From positions 1-64,000 of the forward strand of contig DASVEE010000011.1 in NCBI GenBank assembly GCA_036380735.1: a DNA stretch of 64,000 nucleotides, written 5' to 3'. The notes below the pieces were generated by a model that made no database searches, was not told the DNA's origin, and saw only the letters and a program-made list of their open reading frames with translations. Shown here in pieces: positions 42,640 through 52,133 of this stretch (its first letter is position 1; every line of letters begins with the position of its first letter). This stretch comes from DASVEE01 sp036380735. Its GTDB lineage: Bacteria > Acidobacteriota > Thermoanaerobaculia > Gp7-AA8. The position numbers and the translations under genes were made by a program.

Positions 42640-45370
42640 ACCGAACTCCGACTTCGTAACGGCGGGGCTGCTGCCAGGCGGTCGCGGTGCCGAAGCTGGC
42701 CACGGCGTTCTGGAGCTGGCCGTTCGCGTCGATGAAGGCCGTCGCGCCCGGGTTGTTCTGGATCGTGATGGGGTACTCGGACGACAGCGCGTTGATGACG
42801 CTGCCGATGACGCCCGCGGTGACAGGTCCGACGCGGAAGTTCTTCTGAAGCTGGACGTCGAGCTGGTTGTAGTGCGGGAAACGGCGCGAGCCACGCGGCT
42901 CGAGGTAGTACTCGCCGTACGGGATGTTGACCGGGTTGCCGGCCGCAGCGCTCTGAACGACAGACCACGGCGTGCCGCTGTCCCAGTAGTACGACGCACC
43001 AACGATGAAGTCCCACGGGAGGCGCGCAAAGCCGTTGAGCTTGATGCGGTCGCGGGCGTCTTCACTGGTGTAGCCGTAACGGTTGATGAAGTGGATGGGG
43101 AAGATGTCGAAGCTCGTGGAGGCGTTCTGCGACTCGCCGAGGGCGCTGCCGGAAGTCGTGGCGCGCGAGCGGCCATGCGTCCAGGAAGCGACGAGGTCGA
43201 GCCACTGGGCCGGACGGCTCTCGATCTTGGTGATGAAGGCGTTGAAGTCGCCGCGGAGCTCGGTGCCCTGCGGGTTGTTCGTGATGAGGCAGTCGATGAA
43301 GACGACGTCATCCTCGGTGATGTCGCCGCTCTCCGAGAAGCCGCAGTAGTCTTCGAACATGTCGCGCTGCTTGCGGTTTTCCCAAGTCACGTCGATGGAG
43401 GTGTTGCGAAGGATGCGCTGCGTGAGACCAACCGAGAACTGGTCCGAGTAGGCCGGCTTGAGGTTCTGGTCGATGATGACGCCCGACTGGCTGATGGAAC
43501 CGGTGCGGTAGCCCCACTGGTTCGCGGCGTTGAGCTGGAAGGTAACGCTGCCGACCGGCTCGATGACACCGTGGCTGGGGAGCGTGAGCTGGTTGTCGTC
43601 CATGATGCGGCCGCCGTAGGCGTGGACGACAGTGTTGGCGTTGTTGAAGACGTCGTAGGCGACGCCGATACGCGGCTGCACCATGTCGAAGTCGGGGATC
43701 GGATTGCCGCCGGCGTTGTCCCACTGAATCTGGTCGTAGCGGAGGCCGATGCGGGCCGTGAGGCGCGGGATCGGGTTCCACTCGTCCTGAACGTAGACGG
43801 CCTGGCCGTCAGCGCCGACGGTGCTTTCCGGGTTCTTCGTGCCGAGCACGAGGCGGAACGGAGCGCCCTGGTTCGTCTGGACGTAGCCCGTGCAGGTCGA
43901 GCCCGTCGGGAAACCAAACTGCGGGGAGCACAGCGCCGGATCGTAGAAGGGGATGAGGCTGACGTCGCCCGGGATGTAGTTGAAGCTGGTGAACGAGGTC
44001 TCTTCGAGGTTCAGGCCGGCCTTGAAGGCATGGCGGCCGCCGAAGCCTTCGAGGTAGTAGGTCGACGAAGCGACGAGCTCGTTGCGCTCGGAGGTACGGC
44101 CCTGGTGGTTGGTGTAGTTGACCGAGCGGATCTGCGGAACGGTCAGCTCGATGCGGCCCGGAGTGGTGAGGTCGCCCGTCATGGGCTCGACGCCGAGGCT
44201 GCCCGGGGTGTGGCCGATCTGGAGGTTGGCAAGCCAGGAGGAACTGAGGACGGCGTCGTACGACAGAGCGTACGTCCGGGTCTTCTGCACCTGGCGGGCG
44301 TCACCGTCCGGCCGGTAGAGGGAGCTGAACGCGATGTGGCTGATGTTGGCGTGGCTGTCGATGAAACGAACGCCGAGGGTCTGGTTGGCGATCGGGGTCC
44401 ACGTCAGCTTGCCGAGGGTGTTCCACCCGAAGAAGTCGCGCGAGCCCGGCTGGAAGCCGTAGAGGTTCGGAGCGACGCGGGAGGTCTCGGGACGGGCGGT
44501 CGAAGCGAAGAACCACAGACGGTCACGAACGATCGGGCCGCCGAGGGTGGCCTGGGGCTGCTTGTTCTTGTTCGTCTGGACGTCCGCGTTGAAGTGATCG
44601 CCGCTCTCGAGGAAGTCGGGATCGCTGTAGCGGTAGTCGAACGAGCCGCTGAAGCGGTTGCCGCCCGACTTGGTGATGACGTTGATCGTGCCGCCGGAGG
44701 AGCTGTACTCAGCGTCCTTGCCGAGGGTGACGACCGAGATCTCCTGGATCGAGTCGAAGGCGAGGTTCGGACCGAACGTGTGGGTCACGGGGTCGGTCGT
44801 GTTGACGCCGTCGACGAGCCAGTCGTTCTGCGCGAGGTTCGCACCCGAAACCTGCGGGTTCGCACCACCGCCGACCGCGGCAGCCTGCTGAAGGACGTTC
44901 TGGTAGCTGCGGTTGCCCGAGCCGATCGAAGCGTACTTCAGGTGGTCTTCGCGGAACGTCTGCTGCGTCTGCGTCTGGGTCGGGTCGACGACGACCTGGC
45001 TCGCCGTGACGACGACCGTCTCGCTGACCGCGAGCTGCATCTGAACGTTGATGTCCGTTGCGCGCTGGACGTTGATCTGAATCCCATCGCGCGTGGCGTT
45101 CCGGATGCCGCTCAGGGCGTATTCCGCACGGTAGGTTCCGGACGGAAGAAGCGGGAACAGGTACTGGCCCTGCTCGTCGGTGACCGCGACGCGCGTGCCC
45201 TGCAACTGCGGGGAAGTGATGGTGACGGTGACACCGGGAAGCGGAGCTCCGGCCGTATCAGTGACCTGGCCCCGGAGAGCTCCCGTGGTACCCGAGGTCT
45301 GCGCAAACGCTGCGAACGTTACGAGACTGAGAACCATGAAGAGCGCTGTGCTGCGAAACAGCTTTCTCAT
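42629..45370 (-). CDS. Oar-like TonB-dependent receptor 3
   Basis: A 913-residue outer-membrane receptor. Signal peptide MRKLFRSTALFMVLSLVTFA...FAQ; carboxypeptidase-regulatory domain (GALRGQVTDTAGAPLPGVTV, GQYLFPLLPSGTYRAEY); plug with VQRATDINVQMQLAVSETVV, QNDWLVDGVNTTDP and INVITKSGGNRFSGSFD; barrel ending RRYEVGVRFEF. It is more distant from receptors 1 and 2: it lacks their FCGxC pair and has a longer unstructured segment between regulatory and plug domains. TAAGGAGGGG precedes the ATG at 45370, and a sigma-70-like promoter lies at 45442-45469. Ligand unknown. Confidence 0.94.
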   Translation of the reverse strand: MRKLFRSTALFMVLSLVTFAAFAQTSGTTGALRGQVTDTAGAPLPGVTVTITSPQLQGTRVAVTDEQGQYLFPLLPSGTYRAEYALSGIRNATRDGIQINVQRATDINVQMQLAVSETVVVTASQVVVDPTQTQTQQTFREDHLKYASIGSGNRSYQNVLQQAAAVGGGANPQVSGANLAQNDWLVDGVNTTDPVTHTFGPNLAFDSIQEISVVTLGKDAEYSSSGGTINVITKSGGNRFSGSFDYRYSDPDFLESGDHFNADVQTNKNKQPQATLGGPIVRDRLWFFASTARPETSRVAPNLYGFQPGSRDFFGWNTLGKLTWTPIANQTLGVRFIDSHANISHIAFSSLYRPDGDARQVQKTRTYALSYDAVLSSSWLANLQIGHTPGSLGVEPMTGDLTTPGRIELTVPQIRSVNYTNHQGRTSERNELVASSTYYLEGFGGRHAFKAGLNLEETSFTSFNYIPGDVSLIPFYDPALCSPQFGFPTGSTCTGYVQTNQGAPFRLVLGTKNPESTVGADGQAVYVQDEWNPIPRLTARIGLRYDQIQWDNAGGNPIPDFDMVQPRIGVAYDVFNNANTVVHAYGGRIMDDNQLTLPSHGVIEPVGSVTFQLNAANQWGYRTGSISQSGVIIDQNLKPAYSDQFSVGLTQRILRNTSIDVTWENRKQRDMFEDYCGFSESGDITEDDVVFIDCLITNNPQGTELRGDFNAFITKIESRPAQWLDLVASWTHGRSRATTSGSALGESQNASTSFDIFPIHFINRYGYTSEDARDRIKLNGFARLPWDFIVGASYYWDSGTPWSVVQSAAAGNPVNIPYGEYYLEPRGSRRFPHYNQLDVQLQKNFRVGPVTAGVIGSVINALSSEYPITIQNNPGATAFIDANGQLQNAVASFGTATAWQQPRRYEVGVRFEF

Positions 45371-45441
45371 GAATAACCCCTCCTTAAAAGATGACTCGCG
45401 AGCTGGTGGTGTATGCGAGTTTTGTTTTGCGAGTGTGCAGG

Positions 45442-45469
45442 TTTACAGCCACGGAGGCGTTTTTGTCAA
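45442..45469 (-). promoter_or_regulatory. Sigma-70-like promoter of receptor 3
   Basis: On the minus strand TTGACA (45469-45464), a 16-bp spacer and TGTAAA (45447-45442). The start codon is about 70 bp further on. Nearby palindromes ACCGG-ATA-CCGGT (45491-45503) and GATTCGG-CAGG-CCGAATC (45545-45562) could be regulator sites for this gene or for the divergent GNAT gene. Confidence 0.6.
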
Positions 45470-45580
45470 ACCGTTGTGAACAAAAAAGAAACCGGATACC
45501 GGTTCGAAACGTACGTCACACGAAATTCAAACCATTGATAAATCGATTCGGCAGGCCGAATCCGCGATACTTCCGTCGGC

Positions 45581-46147
45581 ATGAATGGTTACGCCTGGGG
45601 CGATGAGCTCCCCACCCTCTCCGCAACCGGTGTTCGCCTGCGCTGGCTGCACGACGGCGACGTCCCCGCGCTCCACTCGATTTTCGCCGACCCGCAGGTG
45701 ATGCGTTACTGGAGCTCACCACCCCTGGAGAGCCTCGACGCCGCACGCGAGCTCCTCGCCCACATCCACGCGAACTTCCGCGCGCGCACGCTCTTCCAGT
45801 GGGGGATCGCCCGTAACGAGGACGATCTCGTCATCGGCACCACCACGCTCTATCACCTCGACTACCAGCACGGACGCGGCGACATCGGCTACGCCCTCGG
45901 GCGCGCCCACTGGGGCAACGGCCACGCCTCCGACGCGGTCTCCCGCGCGCTGCGCTTCGCTTTCGACGAGCTGGGCCTGCGCCGCATCGAAGCGGACGCC
46001 GATCCGCGCAACGAAGCCTCCATCCGCGTGCTGGAGCGCCAGGGCTTCGTCCGGGAAGGCAATCTGCGGGAGCGCTACTTCATGAACGGCGAGCTGCAGG
46101 ACACCGCGTTCTACGGCCTGCTCAAACGCGAGTGGCGCGGGCGATGA
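45581..46147 (+). CDS. GNAT-family acetyltransferase (RimJ/RimL type)
   Basis: A 188-residue acetyl-CoA-dependent N-acetyltransferase. The fold elements are visible: TGVRLRWLHDGDVPAL (beta1-alpha1), the GDIGYALGRAHWGNGHASDA acetyl-CoA loop (R/Q-x-x-G-x-G/A pattern), LRRIEADADPRNEASIRVLE and the C-terminal GFVREGNLRERYFMNGELQD that closes RimJ/RimL-like proteins. The substrate may be a protein N-terminus or a small amine. It stands alone, divergent from receptor 3 and convergent with the phosphatase gene. Confidence 0.92.
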   Translation: MNGYAWGDELPTLSATGVRLRWLHDGDVPALHSIFADPQVMRYWSSPPLESLDAARELLAHIHANFRARTLFQWGIARNEDDLVIGTTTLYHLDYQHGRGDIGYALGRAHWGNGHASDAVSRALRFAFDELGLRRIEADADPRNEASIRVLERQGFVREGNLRERYFMNGELQDTAFYGLLKREWRGR

Positions 46148-46267
46148 GTACGAATGGGTCGAAGCGGGACATAGGTCCGTCTATCCTCTACCTTCGGCTG
46201 AACTTATTCGGCCTGTCGGTTTCAAATTTCCGGATCGGCGTTGTCAGCAAATGGAAACTGGACTGCG

Positions 46268-48736
46268 TCAATGCACCGTCTCTGTGACATCGGTGGCCAG
46301 CAGTCCCACCTTCGGTTTCACGTCGACGGCGGCCGTCACCTCGTGGAACGACACGACGACGAGCGTCTGGTCGTCCTCCGGCGGACGGTTGCGCGTGAAC
46401 TTCTTCACGGCGTTCAGCAGCGACTTCTTGATCTCGTCGGCGTTGAGATGGCCGGCGTCGAGGATGGCGCGCTCGAAGCGGTCGAAGCCGAACGGCTCGC
46501 CGTCGTCGTCCACCGCTTCGATCAGACCGTCGCTGTAGAGGATGAGGCGATCGCCCGGCGCGAACGCGACCTCGTGCTCGCGGAACGGTTCGCGGCGTTT
46601 CACGCCGAGGGGGAAGCCCCAGGACGAGAGTGACTCGACGCGGTTGCGCGCCGCGCGATAGACGTACGGATCGAGATGACCGGCCGAGGAGAAGCGCAGC
46701 GTCTGCGATTGCGGATCGAGGAGGCCGAAGAAGAACGTCATGAGGATGCGCTTCGGCGCCGTGCGGATGACGATGTCGTTGAGCACGTCGAGCACCGCGC
46801 GCGGCGAGGAGTCGTAGTCGATCTGCACGAGCAGCGCGGATTTGGCCATCGCCATGACGATGCCGCTGGTGAGGCCGTGGCCGGAGACGTCGCCGAAGGC
46901 GATGCCGATCTCGCCGTTCGCCTGCGGCAGGAAGTCGAAGTAGTCGCCGCCGATCTCCGTCGCGGCGCGGTAGTGCGAGGCGACGGAGGCGCCGACGAGG
47001 TGCGGCGCCTCGAGCGGCAGCAGCGCCGCCTGGATGCGGTTCGCGGCGTCGATCTCGGCCTTCACGCGCTCCCGCTCGACGATCCGTTTGACGTGCGGCG
47101 CGAGGTCCTCGTACGTGTAGATCACTTCCCGGCGGGTGAGCATCGCCCCGATGGCGAAGAGCGCGAGCCCCGCGAACGGCACGACCACCACGGTCGTGAG
47201 GTCGGTGAACAGCTCTCCCGTCACCGCCCGCAGGAGCGGCAGCGTGAGGACGAGCAGCGAGCCGCCGAACAGCGCCGCCGCCGTCGTCAGCAGATCGGTG
47301 GCGAGGAAGATGGCCACGGCCACGGCGACGCCGCCGAAGCCGAGGACATGGCGCCACAGCGTCGGCTCGATCGGTGGTTGCGCTCCCGCGGCGATGACGC
47401 CGAGGATGACGGCCACGATGATGCCGAGCCAGAGCATGCGGCGGCTGTGCGCCCACCCGAGGATGAAGAGGATCGCGCCGGTGGAGATGAGCAGCGCGTC
47501 GCTCGCCGCATAGAGCAGCGTGGTGGCCGGGCCGCCGAGGGCCAGCACCACCGCGGTGCCGCCGCCCATCGACGGCCACGCCAGGTTCGTGAGTAACGGA
47601 ATCGCGGCGACAGCGAAGGTGGCCGCCGCCAGGCCGGGCGCCAGCAGCAGTCCGCGCAGGAGCGAACGTCCGACCGTGGCATTCATGGGATCGCGGCGGA
47701 GCAGCGCCTCGAACGACGCGAGCTTCTCTCCCCACCGCTCGCGCACGTAGCTCTCGCCGATCGACCAGGCGAAGAAGACGAGCACCGCCACGGGGAAGTC
47801 GGTGAACATCAGCTTGAAGCCGACGAACACCCACGACGTGGCCTCGGCGCTGATCGTCCCCATGCCGAAACCTTCGGAGACGGCCGGGCGGATCGCCAGC
47901 GACGCACCGACGGTGAGGAGGACCATCACCGCGAAGAGGAACGACCCGGCGCGCACGCCCACCTCACCCGCGTGGTACTTGCGGAGGAAGATGATGAGCA
48001 TGACGAGCAGCACGACCATCATCGTGGCGAACTGCACGAGGCTCATGGCGACGTCGCCGCCGTTGTCGCCGAAGAACGTCCGGCCGTCGCCGTACTCCTC
48101 GAAGAGCTCGAAGCCGGCGAAGCGATCGCCGATGAAGTAGACGTTGAGGTAGGGGACGACGCCGCCGATCTGCATCGACTGCGCGACGCGGTAGCGGAAG
48201 ACCCAGTCGGTCCGTCCGCGGAGGACGGTGGGGCGCGCCTGCTCGAACTGCGGTGACGGCGCACCGCGGAACACTCTGGACTTGATGAACGCGTCGGCAC
48301 GGGGCCGCAGCTCCGCTTCCGTCGGATTCTTCCCCGGCTCCTCCGGACGCGCGAACATGCGCGCGCCGACGACCTGGCCGCTGCGCGCACCGACGGTCAC
48401 ACGGCCGAAGGGCACACCTTTATCCACCGCCGGGCGGTAATACATGGCGCGGTACGCGCCGAGGCGCGGGGCGAAGACGGGATCGGCGAAGGCGGCGGCA
48501 CGCCGGGGATCGCGCTGCAGCTCTTTCTCGAGGATGGGGGAGGTCCGCCACGTGAGGTTCGACCACGCTTCGTCGAGGGGGATGCCGAGCTCGCGCGCAC
48601 CTTTGTCCGCCGCGGCCTGGGCTTCGCTGCGTGTGACGCGCACGCCTGCCGGCTGCGCCGCGTCATAGAGCGGCAGGAGGAGCAGGAGAGCGATCACACC
48701 GGCGACGGCGATGAGGAGGGGGAGGAACCGTTTCAT
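46268..48736 (-). CDS. SpoIIE-type PP2C phosphatase with membrane sensor region
   Basis: An 822-residue integral-membrane serine phosphatase. An N-terminal anchor (MKRFLPLLIAVAGVIALLLL) is followed by an extracytoplasmic domain of about 230 residues (RSEAQAAADKGARELGIPLD on), about ten TM segments (about 260-570), a short coiled linker (ERERVKAEIDAANRIQAALL) and the catalytic domain with metal-binding motifs GGDYFDF, GDVSGHG, YSDGLIEAVDD and DDQTLVVV. Such proteins usually dephosphorylate an anti-anti-sigma factor in a partner-switching system; no STAS or RsbW-like gene is in the window. Start at 48736; an out-of-frame five-codon ORF (ATGAACGGGTCCAAATGA) overlaps it, preceded by GGGGAGC. Divergent from the acyltransferase. 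Confidence 0.92.
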   Translation of the reverse strand: MKRFLPLLIAVAGVIALLLLLPLYDAAQPAGVRVTRSEAQAAADKGARELGIPLDEAWSNLTWRTSPILEKELQRDPRRAAAFADPVFAPRLGAYRAMYYRPAVDKGVPFGRVTVGARSGQVVGARMFARPEEPGKNPTEAELRPRADAFIKSRVFRGAPSPQFEQARPTVLRGRTDWVFRYRVAQSMQIGGVVPYLNVYFIGDRFAGFELFEEYGDGRTFFGDNGGDVAMSLVQFATMMVVLLVMLIIFLRKYHAGEVGVRAGSFLFAVMVLLTVGASLAIRPAVSEGFGMGTISAEATSWVFVGFKLMFTDFPVAVLVFFAWSIGESYVRERWGEKLASFEALLRRDPMNATVGRSLLRGLLLAPGLAAATFAVAAIPLLTNLAWPSMGGGTAVVLALGGPATTLLYAASDALLISTGAILFILGWAHSRRMLWLGIIVAVILGVIAAGAQPPIEPTLWRHVLGFGGVAVAVAIFLATDLLTTAAALFGGSLLVLTLPLLRAVTGELFTDLTTVVVVPFAGLALFAIGAMLTRREVIYTYEDLAPHVKRIVERERVKAEIDAANRIQAALLPLEAPHLVGASVASHYRAATEIGGDYFDFLPQANGEIGIAFGDVSGHGLTSGIVMAMAKSALLVQIDYDSSPRAVLDVLNDIVIRTAPKRILMTFFFGLLDPQSQTLRFSSAGHLDPYVYRAARNRVESLSSWGFPLGVKRREPFREHEVAFAPGDRLILYSDGLIEAVDDDGEPFGFDRFERAILDAGHLNADEIKKSLLNAVKKFTRNRPPEDDQTLVVVSFHEVTAAVDVKPKVGLLATDVTETVH

Positions 48737-48971
48737 TTGGACCCGTTCATGATAGCTGCTCCCCTTGTTACGTTCCTCGGGAGGCGCGGTTTCGTTCAGG
48801 GACCAGCGACCCGCCGCGCGGGACGAACCGCCGGTCCCGAGGGACGAAAGCCCGAAAAGCAAAAACCCGGACAACCAGTTAGGATGCGCCGGTGAGCGTG
48901 CGTGGCGATCGGAGGGGTGGGAATCGGAAGCCTCGGCCGGGCAGCGCTTTTGCGCCGGGGAGCCGCGTCGC

Positions 48972-50264
48972 ATGATCCGCCGCGCCGTCACCGCTCTCTT
49001 CACCATCTTCCTGCGGGTCTTCTTCCGGCGCATCGAGGTCGTGGGGCTGGAGCGCGTCCCCGCGACGGCGCCGGTGGTGTTCGCGGTCAACCATCCGAAC
49101 GGCCTGGTCGATCCGCTGTTCCTCCTCTGCTTCGCCCCGCGGCCGGTCTCGTTCCTGGCGAAGGCGCCGCTCTTCCGCTATCCGATCATCGGACAGCTCG
49201 CCCGGGCGATGGAGTCGATCCCGGTCTACCGCAAGCAGGACAACACGAGCGGTTCGCACGCCGAGACCTTCGCCCGCTCCCGCGAGATCCTCGGGCGCGG
49301 CGGCAGCATCGCGATCTTCCCCGAGGGGACGACGCACAGCGACCCGCAACTGCGCGAGCTGAAGACCGGCGCCGCCCGCATCGCCCTCGGCGCGAACCTG
49401 CAGACGCTCTACGTGCAACCGGCCGGCATCTACTACACCGCGAAGGCGAAGTTCCGCAGCGCGGCGCTGGTGGTCTTCGGCGATCCGCTGCCGGTGACGC
49501 CCACCGCGGCGGATTCCGACGGTGAGCCGCCGCGCGATGCCGTCGACACGCTGACGGCGCGCATCGACGATGCGCTCGACGCGGTCACGCTGCAGGCGGA
49601 CTCCCACGCGGCGCTGGAGCTGATCGGCTTCGCCGAGGATCTGCTGACGGCGCGGCACAAACAGCCGCTGTCGGAGGAACTGGTCGCGCGGCGACGTTTC
49701 GTCGAGGGCTACCACTACCTGCGCGAGCACGACCCCGACCGGCTGGAGCGCCTCGAATCGAAGACACGGCAGCTCGCGGCGGAACTGGGGCGCGCCGGCA
49801 TCGCGGCGCACTCGATCGTTCCCCGCTTCGACGCGACGACGCTGTTCCGCGTGGTCGTGCTGCTGCCGATCGCGATCCTCGGAGCGATCCCGCACTACCC
49901 CGCGTACCTGCTGATCCGCCTCATCGCGCGCGTCATGGCGAAAGGGGAGAACGAGCTGATGGCGACGATGAAGGTCCTCGCCGGCATGGCCCTCTACCCA
50001 CTGACGTGGATCGCGATCACGTGGTTCATGGGAGCGCGCTACGGCGCGCCCTACGCCATCGCATCCTTAGTCGTGGTGCCGTTCCTCGGCTGGATCGCCC
50101 TGCGCGTCCTGGAGGACTTCGACGATATCCGCGGCCGCGCCCGAGCGCTATGGCACCGCGCCTTCCGCAGCCACGGCTACGAACAACTGGTGCAACAGCG
50201 CGACGAGCTCAGACGCGAGTTCATGGCCGTGGCGGATGAAATGGGGATCCGCGGGGAACGATAG
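48972..50264 (+). CDS. PlsC-like 1-acyl-glycerol-3-phosphate acyltransferase family protein
   Basis: A 430-residue membrane acyltransferase. The PlsC domain (about 20-220) has motif I NHPNGLVDP (NHx4D), SIPVYRK, and motif III FPEGTTHSDP. The C-terminal half has an Arg/Glu-rich helical segment (about 225-290) and two hydrophobic stretches near 300-325 and 340-385, as in GPAT-like proteins (SCO-type 1-acylglycerol-3-phosphate acyltransferases) of actinobacteria and acidobacteria. It probably transfers acyl chains to a glycerol-phosphate or glycolipid acceptor. It ends GIRGER with the stop TAG supplied by the AACGATAG boundary of a 9-bp repeat. Confidence 0.9.
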   Translation: MIRRAVTALFTIFLRVFFRRIEVVGLERVPATAPVVFAVNHPNGLVDPLFLLCFAPRPVSFLAKAPLFRYPIIGQLARAMESIPVYRKQDNTSGSHAETFARSREILGRGGSIAIFPEGTTHSDPQLRELKTGAARIALGANLQTLYVQPAGIYYTAKAKFRSAALVVFGDPLPVTPTAADSDGEPPRDAVDTLTARIDDALDAVTLQADSHAALELIGFAEDLLTARHKQPLSEELVARRRFVEGYHYLREHDPDRLERLESKTRQLAAELGRAGIAAHSIVPRFDATTLFRVVVLLPIAILGAIPHYPAYLLIRLIARVMAKGENELMATMKVLAGMALYPLTWIAITWFMGARYGAPYAIASLVVVPFLGWIALRVLEDFDDIRGRARALWHRAFRSHGYEQLVQQRDELRREFMAVADEMGIRGER

Positions 50265-50279
50265 GACGACCGCCTCTTC

Positions 50280-50436
50280 GTGTCATCCCGAACCCTCCGT
50301 ATGGGGGATGGGTGGAGGAGGAGGGTGAGGGAACTGTGCGGGGGAGGCACCGTGCAGCAGTGAGGTAGCTTCCCCCGCACAGTTCCCTCAGGCCCCTCCC
50401 CCGCCCACGCCCCATACGGGGCCTTCGGGATGACAC
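50280..50436. mobile_element. MITE-like element with 13-bp terminal inverted repeats
   Basis: GTGTCATCCCGAA (50280-50292) and TTCGGGATGACAC (50424-50436) are perfect 13-bp terminal inverted repeats of a 157-bp non-coding element. Inside are subterminal inverted CCGTATGGGG / CCCCATACGG and a central hairpin CTGTGCGGGGGA...TCCCCCGCACAG (50334-50382). It lies inside a 9-bp repeat whose remnants are GAACGATAGGACGACCGCC before and GGCGGCCGTCCTATCG after. A partial relative is at 40918-41023. Confidence 0.75.
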
Positions 50437-50460
50437 GGAGGGGCGGCCGTCCTATCGTCT

Positions 50461-51951
50461 CTACTGCGGCACCGAGGTGCGGATGAACCGCACCACGTCG
50501 TCGCGCAGCTGCGCGTGGGCTTTGCGATCCACGTACATCATGTGGCCGCCCTCGTAATAGGCCATCACCACGTTCTGGCGAAGCTCGGGGTCGAGTTGCA
50601 TTCGGCCGAAGGTGTAGTTCGTCGCCGCGTAGGGCGTGGCCAGATCGTAGTAGCCGTTGCCGACGAAGACGCGCAGGTACGGATTGCGGGCCATGGCGCC
50701 GCGGAGGGTCTCCGCCACGTCGAGGTAGCGGTTGTTGATGCGCTCGTACGACCACGGCTGCACTTTGTTCGTGAGGATCTCGTACGGCGCGTCGGTCTCG
50801 TACTTCAGCGTGCGGCGCACGAAGTCGTTGAGCACCGCCGTGTAGCCGCCCATGATCGCCGCGTGCGAGGCGTCGAACTCCGGACGGTCGCCCGCCGCGT
50901 CGATGTCGATGCCGGTGAAGCGCGAGTCGAGGCGGCCCACGGTGCGGCGGCGGTCGCGCAGCAGCTCCTTGTCGAAGCGCTGGATGTTGATGCGGAGGTT
51001 CGAGCGCTCGACGTAATCCTGCGAGAGGCCGGTGTAGCGCGCGACTCTCGCGGCGATCGCGCGGCGCTGCGTGTCCGGCAACGCATCGCCCTGCATCAGC
51101 GCGGCAGTGTATTCGCCGACCGCGAACGCCTCGGCCTCGGCCAGCGTGCGTTTCAGGTCCTCCTGCAGCGCCGGCGCGAGACGCTTGTGGTACCACGCCG
51201 TCGCCGTGTACGTCGGCAGGAAGAGCGCGTACGGCAGGTCGTTGCCGCTGTCGAAGCGCGCGGTGCCGAAGTTGAGGATCGACGAAATGAGGATCACGCC
51301 GTTGAGGTAATAGCCCTGCTCGTGCAGCCAGCCGGCGAGGCCCGCCGCGCGCGTCGTGCCGTAGCTCTCGCCGGAGAGGAACTTCGGTGAGGCCCAGCGC
51401 GCGTAGCGCGTCGTCCACAGCCGCACGAACTCACCGACCGACTGGATGTCGGCGTCGTAGCCATGGAACTTCTTCGCATCGGCGAACGGAATCGCGCGGC
51501 TGTAGCCGGTGGTCACCGGATCGATGAAGACGAGGTCCGTCGCGTCGAGGATCGTCGCCTCGTTGTCGACCAGCTGGTACGGCGGCTGCGCCGCCTGTCC
51601 GGCCGCATCCTTGTACGCCAGCCGTTTCGGACCGAACGCCCCCATGTGCAGCCACACCGACGACGAGCCCGGCCCGCCGTTGAACGTGAACGTGACCGGC
51701 CGCTTCGCCGGATCGACACCATCTTTCGTGTAGGAAACGAAGAAGAAGCTCGCGCGCGGCGTCCCTTCCTCATCCTTCATCACGATCGTTCCGGCGCGTG
51801 CGGTGTAGTTGATCGTCTCTCCGCCGAAACGCATCGTGTGCTGGGTCGTGGAGATGTTGTCCTTCGGCGTCTCCTTCGGCGGGGCCGTTTTCTCCTGGGC
51901 AAAAGCAACCAGCGGCAGAAGAGCGGCGAAGCAGGCGGCCAGCAATTTCAT
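50461..51951 (-). CDS. Secreted S10-type serine carboxypeptidase
   Basis: A 496-residue exported peptidase of the serine carboxypeptidase (S10) family. Signal peptide MKLLAACFAALLPLVAFAQ, then FTFNGGPGSSSVWLHMGAFG (oxyanion hole), the nucleophile S196 in GESYGTTRAAGLA, the Asp in NGYYDLATPY and the His in EGGHMMY. The family removes C-terminal residues at acidic pH and can also act as an acyltransferase. The start at 51951 gives a clean signal peptide; no Shine-Dalgarno is seen, and upstream in-frame codons are in the 7-bp repeat. Divergent from the BNR propeller gene. Confidence 0.94.
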   Translation of the reverse strand: MKLLAACFAALLPLVAFAQEKTAPPKETPKDNISTTQHTMRFGGETINYTARAGTIVMKDEEGTPRASFFFVSYTKDGVDPAKRPVTFTFNGGPGSSSVWLHMGAFGPKRLAYKDAAGQAAQPPYQLVDNEATILDATDLVFIDPVTTGYSRAIPFADAKKFHGYDADIQSVGEFVRLWTTRYARWASPKFLSGESYGTTRAAGLAGWLHEQGYYLNGVILISSILNFGTARFDSGNDLPYALFLPTYTATAWYHKRLAPALQEDLKRTLAEAEAFAVGEYTAALMQGDALPDTQRRAIAARVARYTGLSQDYVERSNLRINIQRFDKELLRDRRRTVGRLDSRFTGIDIDAAGDRPEFDASHAAIMGGYTAVLNDFVRRTLKYETDAPYEILTNKVQPWSYERINNRYLDVAETLRGAMARNPYLRVFVGNGYYDLATPYAATNYTFGRMQLDPELRQNVVMAYYEGGHMMYVDRKAHAQLRDDVVRFIRTSVPQ

Positions 51952-51973
51952 GCGCGCATTATCGTGTGGGTGA

Positions 51974-52057
51974 CGTTGTCCGTTGTCCGTTTTCCGTTTT
52001 CCGTTGTCCAAGCTCCGCGGTGGCCTGCGTTTCTACGGACACGGACAACGGACAACG
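51974..52057. repeat. 7-bp-unit inverted-repeat hairpin, copy f
   Basis: CGTTGTC-CGTTGTC-CGTTTTC-CGTTTTC-CGTTGTC faces CGGACACGGACAACGGACAA around AAGCTCCGCGGTGG. It lies between the divergent S10 and propeller genes. Confidence 0.88.
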
Positions 52058-52133
52058 CTATTATTTGCGGACGCGTAACAGCGTCGGCAGTTTCGGAGTG
52101 ACGCAGCTTACGTTCGCTGCGTATTGATGCGGC

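Noticed and set aside
51952..52011. A 20-codon N-terminal extension of the S10 carboxypeptidase
   Set aside because: It is translated 7-bp repeat and would bury the signal peptide behind a polar stretch; unlike the sulfatase-like gene, a good ATG exists right at the signal peptide.
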